A stretch of DNA of 50,883 nt from Faecalibacterium langellae (GCF_002549775.1 NZ_NMTR01000013.1:1-50883), one strand, 5' to 3'. Positions 33,388 through 41,676 are shown, counted from the stretch's first letter. Numbers and translations: made by a program. Notes: generated by a model not told the origin, from the letters alone.

Positions 33388-33909
33388 TTAGACTTTTACG
33401 ATATAATCGGGTTTGCGGGGTGCGGCAGGCTTGGGGTCTGCTGCGGGATAGCCCAGAATGCAGTGGCCTACGCCGACCCATTCGCCCTCGATACCCCACT
33501 TTTTGAGCAGGGCCTTGCCCTCGTCGGAGTCAAACTCCTCCTTAGCGCGGTTGATCCAGCAGCTGCCCAGCCCCAGAGAGGCGGCAGCCAGCATCAGGTT
33601 GCCCATGACAAGGCTGCCGTCCTGCACGGCGTTTTTGCTGTTTGCATCGGCCAGCACCACCAGAATGGTGGGGGCTGCATACATGGGGTCGTTGTTCGTG
33701 CCCATGACAGCGGCGTTCATGCGGGTGAGCTGGGCGCGGGTGGCAGCGTCCTGCACGACCACGATCTTTGCGCTCTGGCGGCCCATGGCGCTGGCGGCAT
33801 AGGTGCCGGCTTCCAGCACGGCGTTCAGTTCTTCGTCGGTGATCTGCTCGGGCTTATAGGCGCGGCAGCTGCGGCGTTTTTTGATGGTTTCCAATGTTTC
33901 GTTGGTCAT
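33388..33909 (-). CDS. Nitroreductase-family flavoprotein
   Basis: The 173 residues fit the NfsA/FRP-type flavin reductase fold: the start ETIKKRRSCRAYKPEQITDEEL with FMN-binding arginines, GTYAASAMGRQSAKIVVV in the middle, AASLGLGSCWINRA and a short C terminus. Such enzymes reduce quinones, nitro compounds or flavins with NAD(P)H, and the natural substrate is unknown. The start at 33909 follows GGGAGGG. It is first in an operon with the GNAT gene and has its own promoter. Confidence 0.9.
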   Translation of the reverse strand: MTNETLETIKKRRSCRAYKPEQITDEELNAVLEAGTYAASAMGRQSAKIVVVQDAATRAQLTRMNAAVMGTNNDPMYAAPTILVVLADANSKNAVQDGSLVMGNLMLAAASLGLGSCWINRAKEEFDSDEGKALLKKWGIEGEWVGVGHCILGYPAADPKPAAPRKPDYIVKV

Positions 33910-33940
33910 AGCAATTCCCTCCCTTAAAACGTGTGCCTTT

Positions 33941-33969
33941 ATTGTATCACAACACGGTGTGGAGTGCAA
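33941..33969 (-). promoter_or_regulatory. Promoter of the nitroreductase operon
   Basis: Reading leftward, TTGCAC (33964-33969), a 17-base spacer, then TACAAT (33941-33946). Confidence 0.6.
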
Positions 33970-34072
33970 AGGAATCCTTGCGTGAAACACTTCTGTTGCA
34001 CGCAAACGTTTTAGTTGCGAAAATCACGTCAAAATGCACAATAAAACGCAAAAAGATTATGGAAAAGCATTC

Positions 34073-34101
34073 TTGTTGCCACTGCGCAAATCGGGTATAA
34101 T
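34073..34101 (+). promoter_or_regulatory. Promoter of the lectin-domain gene
   Basis: TTGTTG (34073-34078), a 17-base spacer, then TATAAT (34096-34101). In the divergent gap upstream, a perfect inverted repeat TTGCGTG...CACGCAA (33978-34005) lies between the two promoters and could be an operator. The gap is notably AT-rich. Confidence 0.68.
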
Positions 34102-34133
34102 AGGGCTACCATAGTGGAAAGGAGTCGAGCTCT

Positions 34134-34724
34134 ATGGCAAAGGCATCACAGGTCCTGATCCTGGAAAACGAATTTTACATCATCAAAGCCCCCAACGGGA
34201 AGGTGCTGGAAGTAAAGAATTTCAACACGGAGAACGGCGCCGCCATCCAGCTGTGGAGCTACGCAGGCCATCCGTGGCAGCAGTGGCAGTTCGTGGACGC
34301 AGGCGGCGGGCGCTGGCGCATCTGCAACCGGTTCACCGGCAAGATGATCGACCTGGCCCTGGGCGGCGTGGTGGAAGGCACCTGGCTGCACCAGTGGAGC
34401 CGCACCAGCGGCATGAGCCAGTGCTGGGAGCTGGAGCCCACCCGCAATGGCCGCACCCGCATCCGCAATGCGCTGGCGGACAAATACATTGATCTGGTGG
34501 GCATGAACACCGCCAACGGTGCACAGGCCCAGATCTGGAACTTTGTGTCCGGCGGCAATCAGGAGTGGACGCTGGAGCGCATCGACCCGGACGCGGTGCA
34601 GACCGGCAAACGCCCCGAGGAAGCACTGGACCCCCAGCCCACGGCTTCGCAGCGCAAGCACCAGAATGACCTGGTGCGCAAGCTGAACAATGCGGGCAAG
34701 GGCAGGGCAGGCCGAAAAGCCTGA
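34134..34724 (+). CDS. Ricin-type beta-trefoil lectin-domain protein
   Basis: The 196 residues are one beta-trefoil (about 10-155) with three similar units that each end in the QxW pattern: HPWQQWQF, MSQCWEL and NQEWTL. Each unit has a sugar-pocket segment (KAPNGKVLEV, CNRFTGKMIDL, NALADKYIDLV). Such domains bind galactose-like sugars and usually form part of secreted enzymes. Here there is no catalytic domain, signal peptide or anchor. A basic, Lys/Arg-rich tail of about 40 residues follows. GAAAGGAG precedes the ATG. A family B element begins at the stop codon. The role is unknown. Confidence 0.85.
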   Translation: MAKASQVLILENEFYIIKAPNGKVLEVKNFNTENGAAIQLWSYAGHPWQQWQFVDAGGGRWRICNRFTGKMIDLALGGVVEGTWLHQWSRTSGMSQCWELEPTRNGRTRIRNALADKYIDLVGMNTANGAQAQIWNFVSGGNQEWTLERIDPDAVQTGKRPEEALDPQPTASQRKHQNDLVRKLNNAGKGRAGRKA

Positions 34725-34833
34725 CGATTTAGAATGCCCGCCGCGATGCTCCGGGCACATTCAGAGGAAAAATTATTTTTAATAAGCAATTCCGGGCAGA
34801 CTGCGGTCTGCCCGGAATTGCATTTTCACAAAA
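34724..34833 (+). repeat. Family B 3'-end element, copy 3
   Basis: It begins at the last base of the lectin gene's stop with ACGATTTAGAATGCCC. The small hairpin (about 34735-34757) has changed arms (GCCCG/CGGGC) that still pair. The A/T link AAAATTATTTTTAATAA is followed by a large hairpin, GCAATTCCGGGCAGA with its complement (34786-34821), and the end ATTTTCACA. Confidence 0.72.
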
Positions 34834-34897
34834 AGAGCCGTGACGATCGGCAGCATGGTTTTCGCCTGAGAGGGTTACACACAAAAAGGAGATCACA

Positions 34898-35407
34898 ATG
34901 AACTTAGGAGCGTTTCTGGACCCGGAATACCCCATTTTCAGCACCACGCTGTGCTATCTGGAGCGGGAGGACGCCTATCTGATGCTGCACCGCATCAAAA
35001 AGCAGGACGACTACAACCACGACAAATGGGTGGGCGTGGGCGGCAAATTCGAGCGGTTCGAAAGCCCGGAGGAGTGCCTTGTGCGCGAGGTGCGGGAGGA
35101 GACCGGCCTGACCCTGACCCGCTACCGCGCCCGGGGGCTGCTGACCTTTGTGCTGGGCAACATGACCGAGTTCATCCACCTGTACACCGCCGACCGCTGG
35201 GAAGGCGAGATGGTGCCGCGCGATGCCTGCCGGGAAGGGGTGCTGGAATGGGTGCCGAAAGACAAGATGACGGCCCTGCCCATCTGGGAAGGGGACAAAA
35301 TCTTCTTCCGGCTGCTGAACGAGAACCGGCCGTATTTCTCGCTCAAACTGGTGTATGACGGCGACACCCTCACGCGGGCCGTGCTGGACGGCGAACCATT
35401 GTTATAA
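34898..35407 (+). CDS. Nudix hydrolase, MutT-like
   Basis: The Nudix box reads GKFERFESPEECLVREVREETGL, an exact fit to GX5EX7REUXEEXGU, at about residues 49-71. The 169 residues and the beginning YLEREDAYLMLHRIKKQDDYNHDKWVGVGG resemble 8-oxo-dGTP diphosphatases of clostridia, which clean oxidised nucleotides. Another nucleoside diphosphate substrate is possible. AAAAGGAG precedes the ATG. It is a single gene between a family B element and a terminator. Confidence 0.9.
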   Translation: MNLGAFLDPEYPIFSTTLCYLEREDAYLMLHRIKKQDDYNHDKWVGVGGKFERFESPEECLVREVREETGLTLTRYRARGLLTFVLGNMTEFIHLYTADRWEGEMVPRDACREGVLEWVPKDKMTALPIWEGDKIFFRLLNENRPYFSLKLVYDGDTLTRAVLDGEPLL

Positions 35408-35414
35408 AAAACAG

Positions 35415-35450
35415 AACAGCGCCCCGGGATTGCGGTCTCGGGGCGCTGTT
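35415..35450 (+). terminator. Terminator of the Nudix gene
   Basis: AACAGCGCCCCG pairs with CGGGGCGCTGTT around 12 bases. The T-run after it is weak (CCTGTT). Confidence 0.75.
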
Positions 35451-35465
35451 CCTGTTATGAAGGGG

Positions 35466-35500
35466 AAAACTGCCGCGCTGCTTGCGGAACCGCGCGGCAG
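35466..35500 (-). terminator. Terminator of the LPXTG protein gene
   Basis: On the minus strand CTGCCGCGC pairs with GCGCGGCAG and is followed by TTTTCC. It lies 14 bases past the stop of the surface protein gene. Confidence 0.75.
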
Positions 35501-35513
35501 GCGGGGATTGCAA

Positions 35514-37916
35514 TTAGTTCTGTCTGCGGCTCTTGCGGTCCAGCACATAGCCCGCTGCCAGCAGGACCATGCCGCTGATGGCGCTGCCCACCGCTGCCAG
35601 CCAGTTGACACCGGTCTTGGGCAGGGCGGCGGCGGTGACAGTCTGTGCGCCGGAGGGCGTCACAGAGACTTCTTCCGCCGTTGCAGCGCCCGGGACGGCG
35701 TCTGCCGTTGCCGCATCTGCCGGGGTGCCCTGTGCGGGGGTGCCCGGGGTGCTGTCCGAAGTGCCGGGCACATCCGGGGTGTCCGGGTCCGTGGGCGCGG
35801 GGGTCACAGGCTCTGTGGGGGCAACGTAGTCAAAGAACTCCTCGTAGTAGCCCTTGCAGCCGTCCACCGCGCAGTGGTGGCGCAGGATGCCCTGTTCGGT
35901 GGGAGTTGCCTGCCGGATGATCTCGGTGCTGCCCCAGATGTGGGCATCCGTTTTCTTGTGTTCATCGGCGTTGTTGTCGTCCATGCCCACATACTTTCCG
36001 TTGTGCACGGTGTTGTAGTGGTCCTCGCCGTGGAAGAAGCGCACCACGCCGCTGAACAGGTTGTCCAGCTTTGCCATGGTCAGGTCATCGCCGCCGGTGA
36101 TGGCTTCTCCGCTGCCCTGCGTCACGGCAGTGACGTCAAGAGCGGCATTGGTGGCGCTGATGCTCACGGCAGCATCACGGGCATCGTTTTCGCCGTTGCC
36201 GATGCCTGCGGCTTCGCCTGCGCCGCCGTTGGCAGTCACGGTGCCGCCGGTGATGGAAATGACCGAGCCAACGTCGGAAACATTATTTGCACCATCGCCG
36301 ATGCCTGCCGCGCCTGCACCGCCGTTGGCAGTCACGGTGCCGTTCGTGATGGTCACGCCGGCGCTGTCTGCTGTGCCTGCACCGGCCCAGCGCCCGCCGC
36401 CGATACCGGCTGCGCCGTCTTCACTGCTTGCGGTGACCGTGCCGCCGGAGATGGTGATGCCGCTGCAGCCCGCACCGTCACCGCCGCCGATGCCGGCACT
36501 GTTGCGGCCGCCCACAGCGTTCACGGTGCCGCCGGAGATGGTGATGTTGCTGCCGGCACCGCCGTTGCTTTGCCCCAGACTGTCCGTGCCGCCGCCAATG
36601 CCGGCACCGCCGCTTATGGAGTCAAACCCCTTGCCGCCGATGGCGGTCACATTGCCGCCGGAGATGGTGATGTTGGTGGCGCTGCCGGCTTTGGGCACCC
36701 TAACAAATGCCACACCGGAACCGCCGCCAATACCGGCAGCCGAACCGTTGCCGGTGGCGATGACCGTGCCGCCGGAGATGGTAATGTTGCTGGCGTTGCC
36801 TGCAGTGCTGTTTTTGACACCGCCGCCCGCACCGCCGCCGATGCCGGCACCCCAGAGACCGCCAGTGGCAGTGACATGGGTCTTGTCGCCGGAGATGGTG
36901 ATGTTGCTGGCGCTGCCGGCTGCACTTTGGTAGCTGTTGCCGCCGCCGCCGATGCCTGCACCATGGGAGCCGCCGGTGGCGTCCACGGTGCCGCCGGAGA
37001 TGGTGATGTCGGTGGCGGTTCCGGCAAAACCGCCGCCGATGCCGGCACCGCCATCCTTACCGGTGGCAGTGACCCTGGTGTCATTGCCAGAGATGATGAT
37101 ATCGTTGGCACCGCGCTGATAACCGCCGCCGATACCGGCACCGCCGTAATGGTAAAAGCCGTTTCCCTCACCGCCGGTGGCGTTCACCGTGCCGCCGGTG
37201 ATTTTGATGTTGTTGCCCTCGCCGAATCCACCGCCGCCGATGCCGGCACCGCAGTACACGAGGCGAGTGCCGGAGTTGCTGCCGGCAGTGGCAGTGATGT
37301 TGCCGCCGGTGATGGTGATGTTGCTGCTGCTTCTGGAACTTGCACCGCCGATGCCGGCACCGCCCGCGCCGCCGGTGGCGGTCAGTGAACCGGCACCCTT
37401 GCCGCTTTCTGTCTCAGCTTTTTTCTGCTCCTCTGTTTTCTCAGTGCCATCATCGTTTTTATCGTCTTTGATGATGAGGGTGCCATTACCGGTATTGTCG
37501 TTCTTTTCCAGACCCGCATGTCCGGTACCGCCGGTCAGGGTGTTGTCGCCGTCCAGCTCCAGCGTCACATTGCCCTCGGTGTGGATGGCGGCCTTGCCGG
37601 TGTCGCTGGCATCAATGTTCACGTTGTCCAGCGTGACATTGGCGGTGCAATCCTCCTCCGCTTTGATGGTGACGGTGTTCTTAGAAGCGGTTTCGCTGTC
37701 GTGGTTCGTGATGACCGTTTCGCCCGCGTCCTTCTGATCGTTGATGGTAGTACCCTGCGTGATGTAGTTGCCGTCCGTTTTGGCAACGATGCTGATGCTG
37801 CCATCCTCCATGTAATACGTGCCTGCAAATGCTGCGGTGGCGCAGGACGACACCATTGCCAGAAACGTGGCGGTGGAAAGCACCCGCAGGGCAAGCTTAT
37901 TTGATTTTACACGCAT
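35514..37916 (-). CDS. LPXTG-anchored repetitive surface protein
   Basis: This is a large cell-wall protein of 800 residues. A signal peptide (about 1-31, ending AFA) is followed by a region of about 150 residues, then about twelve repeats of roughly 25-45 residues. Each repeat has a glycine block AGIGGG and a strand of the NITISGGTVTATGG type, which suggests a right-handed beta helix. A Pro/Thr-rich spacer (TPAPTDPDTPDVPGTSDSTP) precedes the sortase signal LPKTG (765-769), a membrane helix and the tail DRKSRRQN. It is probably an adhesin or sugar-binding protein. GGAGG precedes the ATG. No sortase gene is in the window. Its promoter contains a G/C tract. Confidence 0.9.
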   Translation of the reverse strand: MRVKSNKLALRVLSTATFLAMVSSCATAAFAGTYYMEDGSISIVAKTDGNYITQGTTINDQKDAGETVITNHDSETASKNTVTIKAEEDCTANVTLDNVNIDASDTGKAAIHTEGNVTLELDGDNTLTGGTGHAGLEKNDNTGNGTLIIKDDKNDDGTEKTEEQKKAETESGKGAGSLTATGGAGGAGIGGASSRSSSNITITGGNITATAGSNSGTRLVYCGAGIGGGGFGEGNNIKITGGTVNATGGEGNGFYHYGGAGIGGGYQRGANDIIISGNDTRVTATGKDGGAGIGGGFAGTATDITISGGTVDATGGSHGAGIGGGGNSYQSAAGSASNITISGDKTHVTATGGLWGAGIGGGAGGGVKNSTAGNASNITISGGTVIATGNGSAAGIGGGSGVAFVRVPKAGSATNITISGGNVTAIGGKGFDSISGGAGIGGGTDSLGQSNGGAGSNITISGGTVNAVGGRNSAGIGGGDGAGCSGITISGGTVTASSEDGAAGIGGGRWAGAGTADSAGVTITNGTVTANGGAGAAGIGDGANNVSDVGSVISITGGTVTANGGAGEAAGIGNGENDARDAAVSISATNAALDVTAVTQGSGEAITGGDDLTMAKLDNLFSGVVRFFHGEDHYNTVHNGKYVGMDDNNADEHKKTDAHIWGSTEIIRQATPTEQGILRHHCAVDGCKGYYEEFFDYVAPTEPVTPAPTDPDTPDVPGTSDSTPGTPAQGTPADAATADAVPGAATAEEVSVTPSGAQTVTAAALPKTGVNWLAAVGSAISGMVLLAAGYVLDRKSRRQN

Positions 37917-38012
37917 AAGAAATTACCTCCACTTTTAGCAGGCCCCCAACGGCCTGTATACTCTCCAATGGCGTGCGCCCGGCTTCTCCGGGAACAAGTC
38001 ATTTGTGCCCTA

Positions 38013-38040
38013 ATTATAGGGGGGGAGGGGTAAATTTCAA
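38013..38040 (-). promoter_or_regulatory. Promoter with homopolymer spacer before the LPXTG gene
   Basis: Reading leftward, -35 TTGAAA (38035-38040), a 16-base spacer and -10 TATAAT (38013-38018). On the plus strand the spacer contains seven G, an A and four G (38019-38030). Slippage in this tract would change the spacing between the boxes. The rest of 37917-38177 is a leader of about 95 bases and A/T-rich spacer without a gene. Confidence 0.75.
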
Positions 38041-38177
38041 GAAGTAAAAGTGACAAAAATGCTGATGCAGGGTGAAATTTGTCAAAGTTCACAAAGAAAC
38101 TTGCGCAGTTTGTGCAAGGCATGGAAAAAGTGGGTGGGTTTCGCCGCATTTTCGCTGCCCCGCACCGCAAAAACCAA

Positions 38178-38219
38178 ACAAAAAAGCCCGCGCACCGCCC
38201 CGGAAGGCGGCGCACAGGC
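38178..38219 (-). terminator. Terminator of the PTS-IIC-like gene
   Basis: On the minus strand GCCTGTGCGCCGCC pairs with GGCGGTGCGCGGGC around six bases, with two weak positions, and is followed by TTTTTTG. Confidence 0.85.
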
Positions 38220-38246
38220 TCCGGTTTTGGACAAAATGACGAAAGG

Positions 38247-39305
38247 TCAGTTCAGCTTCAGGTCGCCCTCTTTGATCCAGCCCAGCTTGCGCTCTGCTTC
38301 GCAGAACACCACGCTTAGCACGGCGGGCAGAACAAAGCACAGCAGCACCATGGCGGCCCAGTCCATGGGGGTGATGGCGGCTTTGGTCCCGGCGGCGATG
38401 TCGTTGACCCAGCCGGTGTACACGCCGATCTGGCCCACCAGACCGCAGGTGCCCATGCCGGAGGAAACGGCCGCGCCGTTCATCTCAAAGTGGAACACGC
38501 AGGTAGCCAGCGGGCCGGTGATGGCGCTGGCAAGGGTGGGGGCGATCCAGATGCGGGGGTTCTTGACGATGTTGCCCATCTGCAGCATGCTGGTGCCAAG
38601 GCCCTGGCTGACTAGGCCGCCCACACCGTTTTCCTTATAGCTCATGACCGCAAAGCCGATCATCTGGGCGCAGCAGCCCGCCACGGCGGCACCGCCCGCA
38701 AGGCCGGTGAGGCCCAGCGCCGCGCAGATGGCGGCGGAGGAAATGGGCAGGGTCAGCGCCACGCCCACGATCACCGACACCAGAATGCCCATCACCAGCG
38801 GGGCCTGCTCGGTGGCCCACATGATCAGGGTGCCCACCTGACTGGCGGCGGCACCAATGGGCGCGGCGATGAGCATGGACAAGCCCACGCCTGCAAAAAT
38901 GGTCACCAGCGGGGTGACCAGAATGTCCACCTTGGTCTCCTTGCTGACCGCCTTGCCCAGCTCGGACGCGACGATGGCAATGACCAGCACCGCCAGCGGG
39001 CCGCCTGCGCCGCCCAGCGCGTTGGCAGAGTAGCCCACGGTGATCAGGCTGAACAGCACCAGCGGCGGGCAGTGCAGCGCCCAGCCGATGGCGCAGGCCA
39101 TGGCGGGGCCGCTCATGGCAGTGGCGTAGCCGCCCAGATCCACCAGCACGTCCAGACCGGTCTGCTGGCCCAGCGTCTTGATGATGGTGCCGATCAGCAG
39201 GCTGGCAAACAGGCCCTGTGCCATGGCACCCAGCGCCTCGATGAGGTAGCGCTGCGGCGTGATGACGATATCCTTGCGTTTTAAGAAATCTTTCACATTT
39301 GACAT
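38247..39305 (-). CDS. PTS_EIIC_2-family membrane transporter
   Basis: The 352 residues are an integral membrane protein with about nine or ten helices, many glycines and alanines, and the segments YATAMSGPAMACAIGWAL, GGPLAVLVIAIVASELGKAVSKETKVDILVTP and HFEMNGAAVSSGMGTCGLVGQIG. This is the pattern of the PF13303 family, annotated as a PTS-type IIC protein. No IIA or IIB domain is present or adjacent, so it may transport without PTS phosphorylation, and its substrate is unknown. The start at 39305 follows AAAGG. An upstream in-frame ATG lies within the promoter region. Confidence 0.78.
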   Translation of the reverse strand: MSNVKDFLKRKDIVITPQRYLIEALGAMAQGLFASLLIGTIIKTLGQQTGLDVLVDLGGYATAMSGPAMACAIGWALHCPPLVLFSLITVGYSANALGGAGGPLAVLVIAIVASELGKAVSKETKVDILVTPLVTIFAGVGLSMLIAAPIGAAASQVGTLIMWATEQAPLVMGILVSVIVGVALTLPISSAAICAALGLTGLAGGAAVAGCCAQMIGFAVMSYKENGVGGLVSQGLGTSMLQMGNIVKNPRIWIAPTLASAITGPLATCVFHFEMNGAAVSSGMGTCGLVGQIGVYTGWVNDIAAGTKAAITPMDWAAMVLLCFVLPAVLSVVFCEAERKLGWIKEGDLKLN

Positions 39306-39363
39306 GAGAAACTGCCTTTCTGTTCCAGAGATGTTTGTTTTGTGCAGAAACTGCATGTCATGT

Positions 39364-39392
39364 ATAATACCATACACATGTCAAGACAGCAA
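39364..39392 (-). promoter_or_regulatory. Promoter of the PTS-IIC-like gene
   Basis: Reading leftward, TTGCTG (39387-39392), a 17-base spacer and TATTAT (39364-39369). The short palindrome GTAT-T-ATAC overlaps the -10 box, with CATGT words on each side, so an operator is possible. The stretch 39306-39644 has this promoter and the rightward one at 39535, and no gene. Confidence 0.55.
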
Positions 39393-39534
39393 GCGAAAAC
39401 CGCATTTTTGCTGGAAATATCTGCAAATTTTGGCTTTGTGCAATGATTTGCGGGCGCGGGACGTATTTCTTTTGGAGCATTTTTCGGGTGCGGGGTGCGC
39501 CGCAAAGAAAACCGCGCGCCCCCGTGCGCGGCAA

Positions 39535-39564
39535 TTGACGCGGCCTTGCCCGCGGGTGTATACT
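39535..39564 (+). promoter_or_regulatory. Promoter of the GH25 lysozyme gene
   Basis: TTGACG (39535-39540), an 18-base GC-rich spacer, then TATACT (39559-39564). Confidence 0.65.
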
Positions 39565-39644
39565 GGAAGCGTAACTGAAAAATGAAATGCTGTCCTTTTT
39601 TGCGGGGCGGCGTCCGAGAAATAGATGAAGTTTGGGAGCACAGC

Positions 39645-40814
39645 ATGAAAAAGACGTTCTGGAAAAAATGCACGGTCCGGGGCACAGCGGCAGCGCTGGC
39701 GCTGGCACTGACCTTCTCGCTGGGGGCACCGCTGGCGCTGGCGGCCCAGCCGGAAGAACCGGAGACTGCCGCGGCAGCGCAGACGCAGGAAGTGCAGGAG
39801 ACCGACCGGCCCACCCTGCTGCCCGAGACCCCGGAGCTGGCCGCCGAGGACCCGGAAGCACCCCCCGCCCAGGCCACCGAGGCCGAGGAGAACAGCGTGA
39901 ACCAGCACACGCCGGAAAACAGCGTGGTGCTGACGCCGGAACAGATCAGCGAAGCACTGGACGCCGGTGCGCTGAACGAGGCCGAGGCCCAGTGCCTTGA
40001 TTTTGGCAGCGAGAACGGCTTCTGGACCTGGCTGGTGAATTTTTTGTTCGGCTGGCTGGACAAGGCCGAACCGGTGTATTCCGGCTGGCGCACCACGGGC
40101 GGCAAGACCTATTATTACAGCTCCACCACCCACGAGCCGGTGACCGGCATCCAGTGCATCGACGACAAGCTCTATTATTTTGACGCCGACGGTGTGCTGC
40201 AGAAGGGCAAGACCTTCGGCGTGGATGTGTCCAAATACCAGAAGAACATCGACTGGGAGCAGATCAAAAAGGCAGGCGTGAGCTTTGTGATCGTCCGCAT
40301 CGGCTACCGCGGCTATGGTGCTTCCGGCACGCTGGTGCTGGACCCCATGTTCGAGGAGCATTTCACCAATGTGAAGAATGCGGGCCTGAAGGTGGGCGTG
40401 TATTTCTTCAGTCAGGCCACCACCGAGGAGGAAGCCAAGGAGGAAGCCTTTGCCTGCGCCTACGTACTGAACGGACGCAAGCTGGATTACCCCATCTTCT
40501 TTGACACCGAAGCATCCGGCGCTTCCAATGGTTCCGGCCGCGCCGACGGTCTGGGTATGGAGGACCGCACCAAGTGCGCCATCGCCTTCTGTGAGGAGGT
40601 CAAGGCACAGGGCTACAAACCCGGTGTGTATGCCTCTACCCTGTGGTACCGCAAGCGTGTCAATCTGAACAGCCTGAAAAAATATACCATCTGGAACGCG
40701 CATTATGGTGTTGCCAGCAGCCCCATCGACTGCGCCCTGTGGCAGGGCACCTGCACCGCGCGCCTGCCCGGCTACAAGGGCGACCTGGATGTGAACATCA
40801 GCTATATCGGGTAA
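39645..40814 (+). CDS. Secreted GH25 muramidase with cell-wall-binding repeat
   Basis: This is a peptidoglycan-cleaving lysozyme, for cell-wall turnover or attack on other bacteria. The 389 residues begin with a signal peptide (about 1-35, ALALTFSLGAPLALAA). A Glu/Pro-rich region follows, then about 40 residues of choline-binding-like repeats (SGWRTTGGKTYYYSS, DDKLYYFDADGVLQKGK). The GH25 domain has D194 (FGVDVSKYQ) and the pair D287/E289 (FFDTEAS). GGGAG precedes the ATG at 39645. An earlier in-frame ATG at 39582 has no site and spoils the signal peptide. The HAD gene follows after 12 bases. Confidence 0.93.
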   Translation: MKKTFWKKCTVRGTAAALALALTFSLGAPLALAAQPEEPETAAAAQTQEVQETDRPTLLPETPELAAEDPEAPPAQATEAEENSVNQHTPENSVVLTPEQISEALDAGALNEAEAQCLDFGSENGFWTWLVNFLFGWLDKAEPVYSGWRTTGGKTYYYSSTTHEPVTGIQCIDDKLYYFDADGVLQKGKTFGVDVSKYQKNIDWEQIKKAGVSFVIVRIGYRGYGASGTLVLDPMFEEHFTNVKNAGLKVGVYFFSQATTEEEAKEEAFACAYVLNGRKLDYPIFFDTEASGASNGSGRADGLGMEDRTKCAIAFCEEVKAQGYKPGVYASTLWYRKRVNLNSLKKYTIWNAHYGVASSPIDCALWQGTCTARLPGYKGDLDVNISYIG

Positions 40815-40826
40815 GAGAGGGAGCCT

Positions 40827-41669
40827 ATGGACCGCATTCGACTGATCGCGTCGGACATGGACGCCACCCTGCTGGACGAGCACAGCCAGCTGCCGCTAAA
40901 GTTTGCCGACACCATCCGCGCACTGGCCGGGCAGGGCATCCTGTTCGCCGCCGCCAGCGGCAGACCGCTGTATACGTTGGAGACCATGTTCCCGGACCTG
41001 CTGGATGAGATCATCCTTATCGGCGACAACGGCGGTGCGGCCCGCTGGAAGGGCAGGGACCTGTTCGTCTCCGAGATGCCTGCCGCAGGCTGGCGCAGCC
41101 TTGCCCGCAGCACAAAGCAGGCCGGAGATGTGGGCCTTTTGTGCGGGCTGCAGGCAGCCTATGCCGAAAAGCAGGACGAACAGTACGATGCCGTGTTCAA
41201 GAACTTCTACACCCGGGTGGAATATGTGGACGACCTGACCGCCGTGGAAGCGGCAGCGGATAAGTTCACGGTCTATCTGCCGCACGACAATGCGCAGGAG
41301 GCCTTTGACGAAACGTATGGTGCGTTCCACACCGGCAACGGCGGCGCATTCTCGGTGGCCGTGGCGGGCAAAAACTGGGTGGACGTGATGAACCCCGGTG
41401 TGCACAAGGGGGCAGCTCTGGCCAGGGTGGGGGCCCTGCTGGGCATCCCGGCAGACAGCATGATGGCCTTTGGCGATACCTACAACGACGCCGAGATGCT
41501 CACCACCGCAAAGTACGGCTTTTTGATGGAGAATGGCAGCGAACCGCTGCGGGCGAATGTGCCGTTCCTGGCACCCTCCCACCGGGACTACGGCGTGATG
41601 CAGGTGCTGGAAACCGTGCTGCGCCAGCACGGCAATGTAAGCCCGGAAGATTTTACAAAAGCACACTGA
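40827..41669 (+). CDS. Cof-type HAD-superfamily hydrolase
   Basis: Cof-type HAD enzymes dephosphorylate sugar phosphates, FMN or PLP with broad specificity. The 280 residues show D10 and D12 of motif I (ASDMDATLLD, with A13 in place of the usual Gly), motif II in AAASGRPLY, and motif III/IV in HKGAALARVGALLGI and MAFGDTYNDAEML. A C2-type cap lies between. The exact substrate is unknown. AGAGAGGGAG precedes the ATG. It is 12 bases from the lysozyme gene and probably shares its transcript. Confidence 0.9.
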   Translation: MDRIRLIASDMDATLLDEHSQLPLKFADTIRALAGQGILFAAASGRPLYTLETMFPDLLDEIILIGDNGGAARWKGRDLFVSEMPAAGWRSLARSTKQAGDVGLLCGLQAAYAEKQDEQYDAVFKNFYTRVEYVDDLTAVEAAADKFTVYLPHDNAQEAFDETYGAFHTGNGGAFSVAVAGKNWVDVMNPGVHKGAALARVGALLGIPADSMMAFGDTYNDAEMLTTAKYGFLMENGSEPLRANVPFLAPSHRDYGVMQVLETVLRQHGNVSPEDFTKAH

Positions 41670-41676
41670 ACAATTC

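Noticed and set aside
34850-34885. Possible TPP riboswitch core (CTGAGAGGGT) before the Nudix gene
   Set aside because: Only the short word is present. The other conserved TPP segments and the pairing stems are missing.
35355-37388. 677-residue plus-strand frame opposite the LPXTG protein
   Set aside because: Its Ala/Gly/Asp repeats mirror the repeats of the minus-strand gene, which has a signal peptide, sortase signal, promoter and ribosome site. The plus frame has none.
40827-40890. HAD motif DMDAT taken as a broken active site
   Set aside because: Both aspartates are kept and Ala for Gly after the second is a mild change, so loss of activity is not supported.
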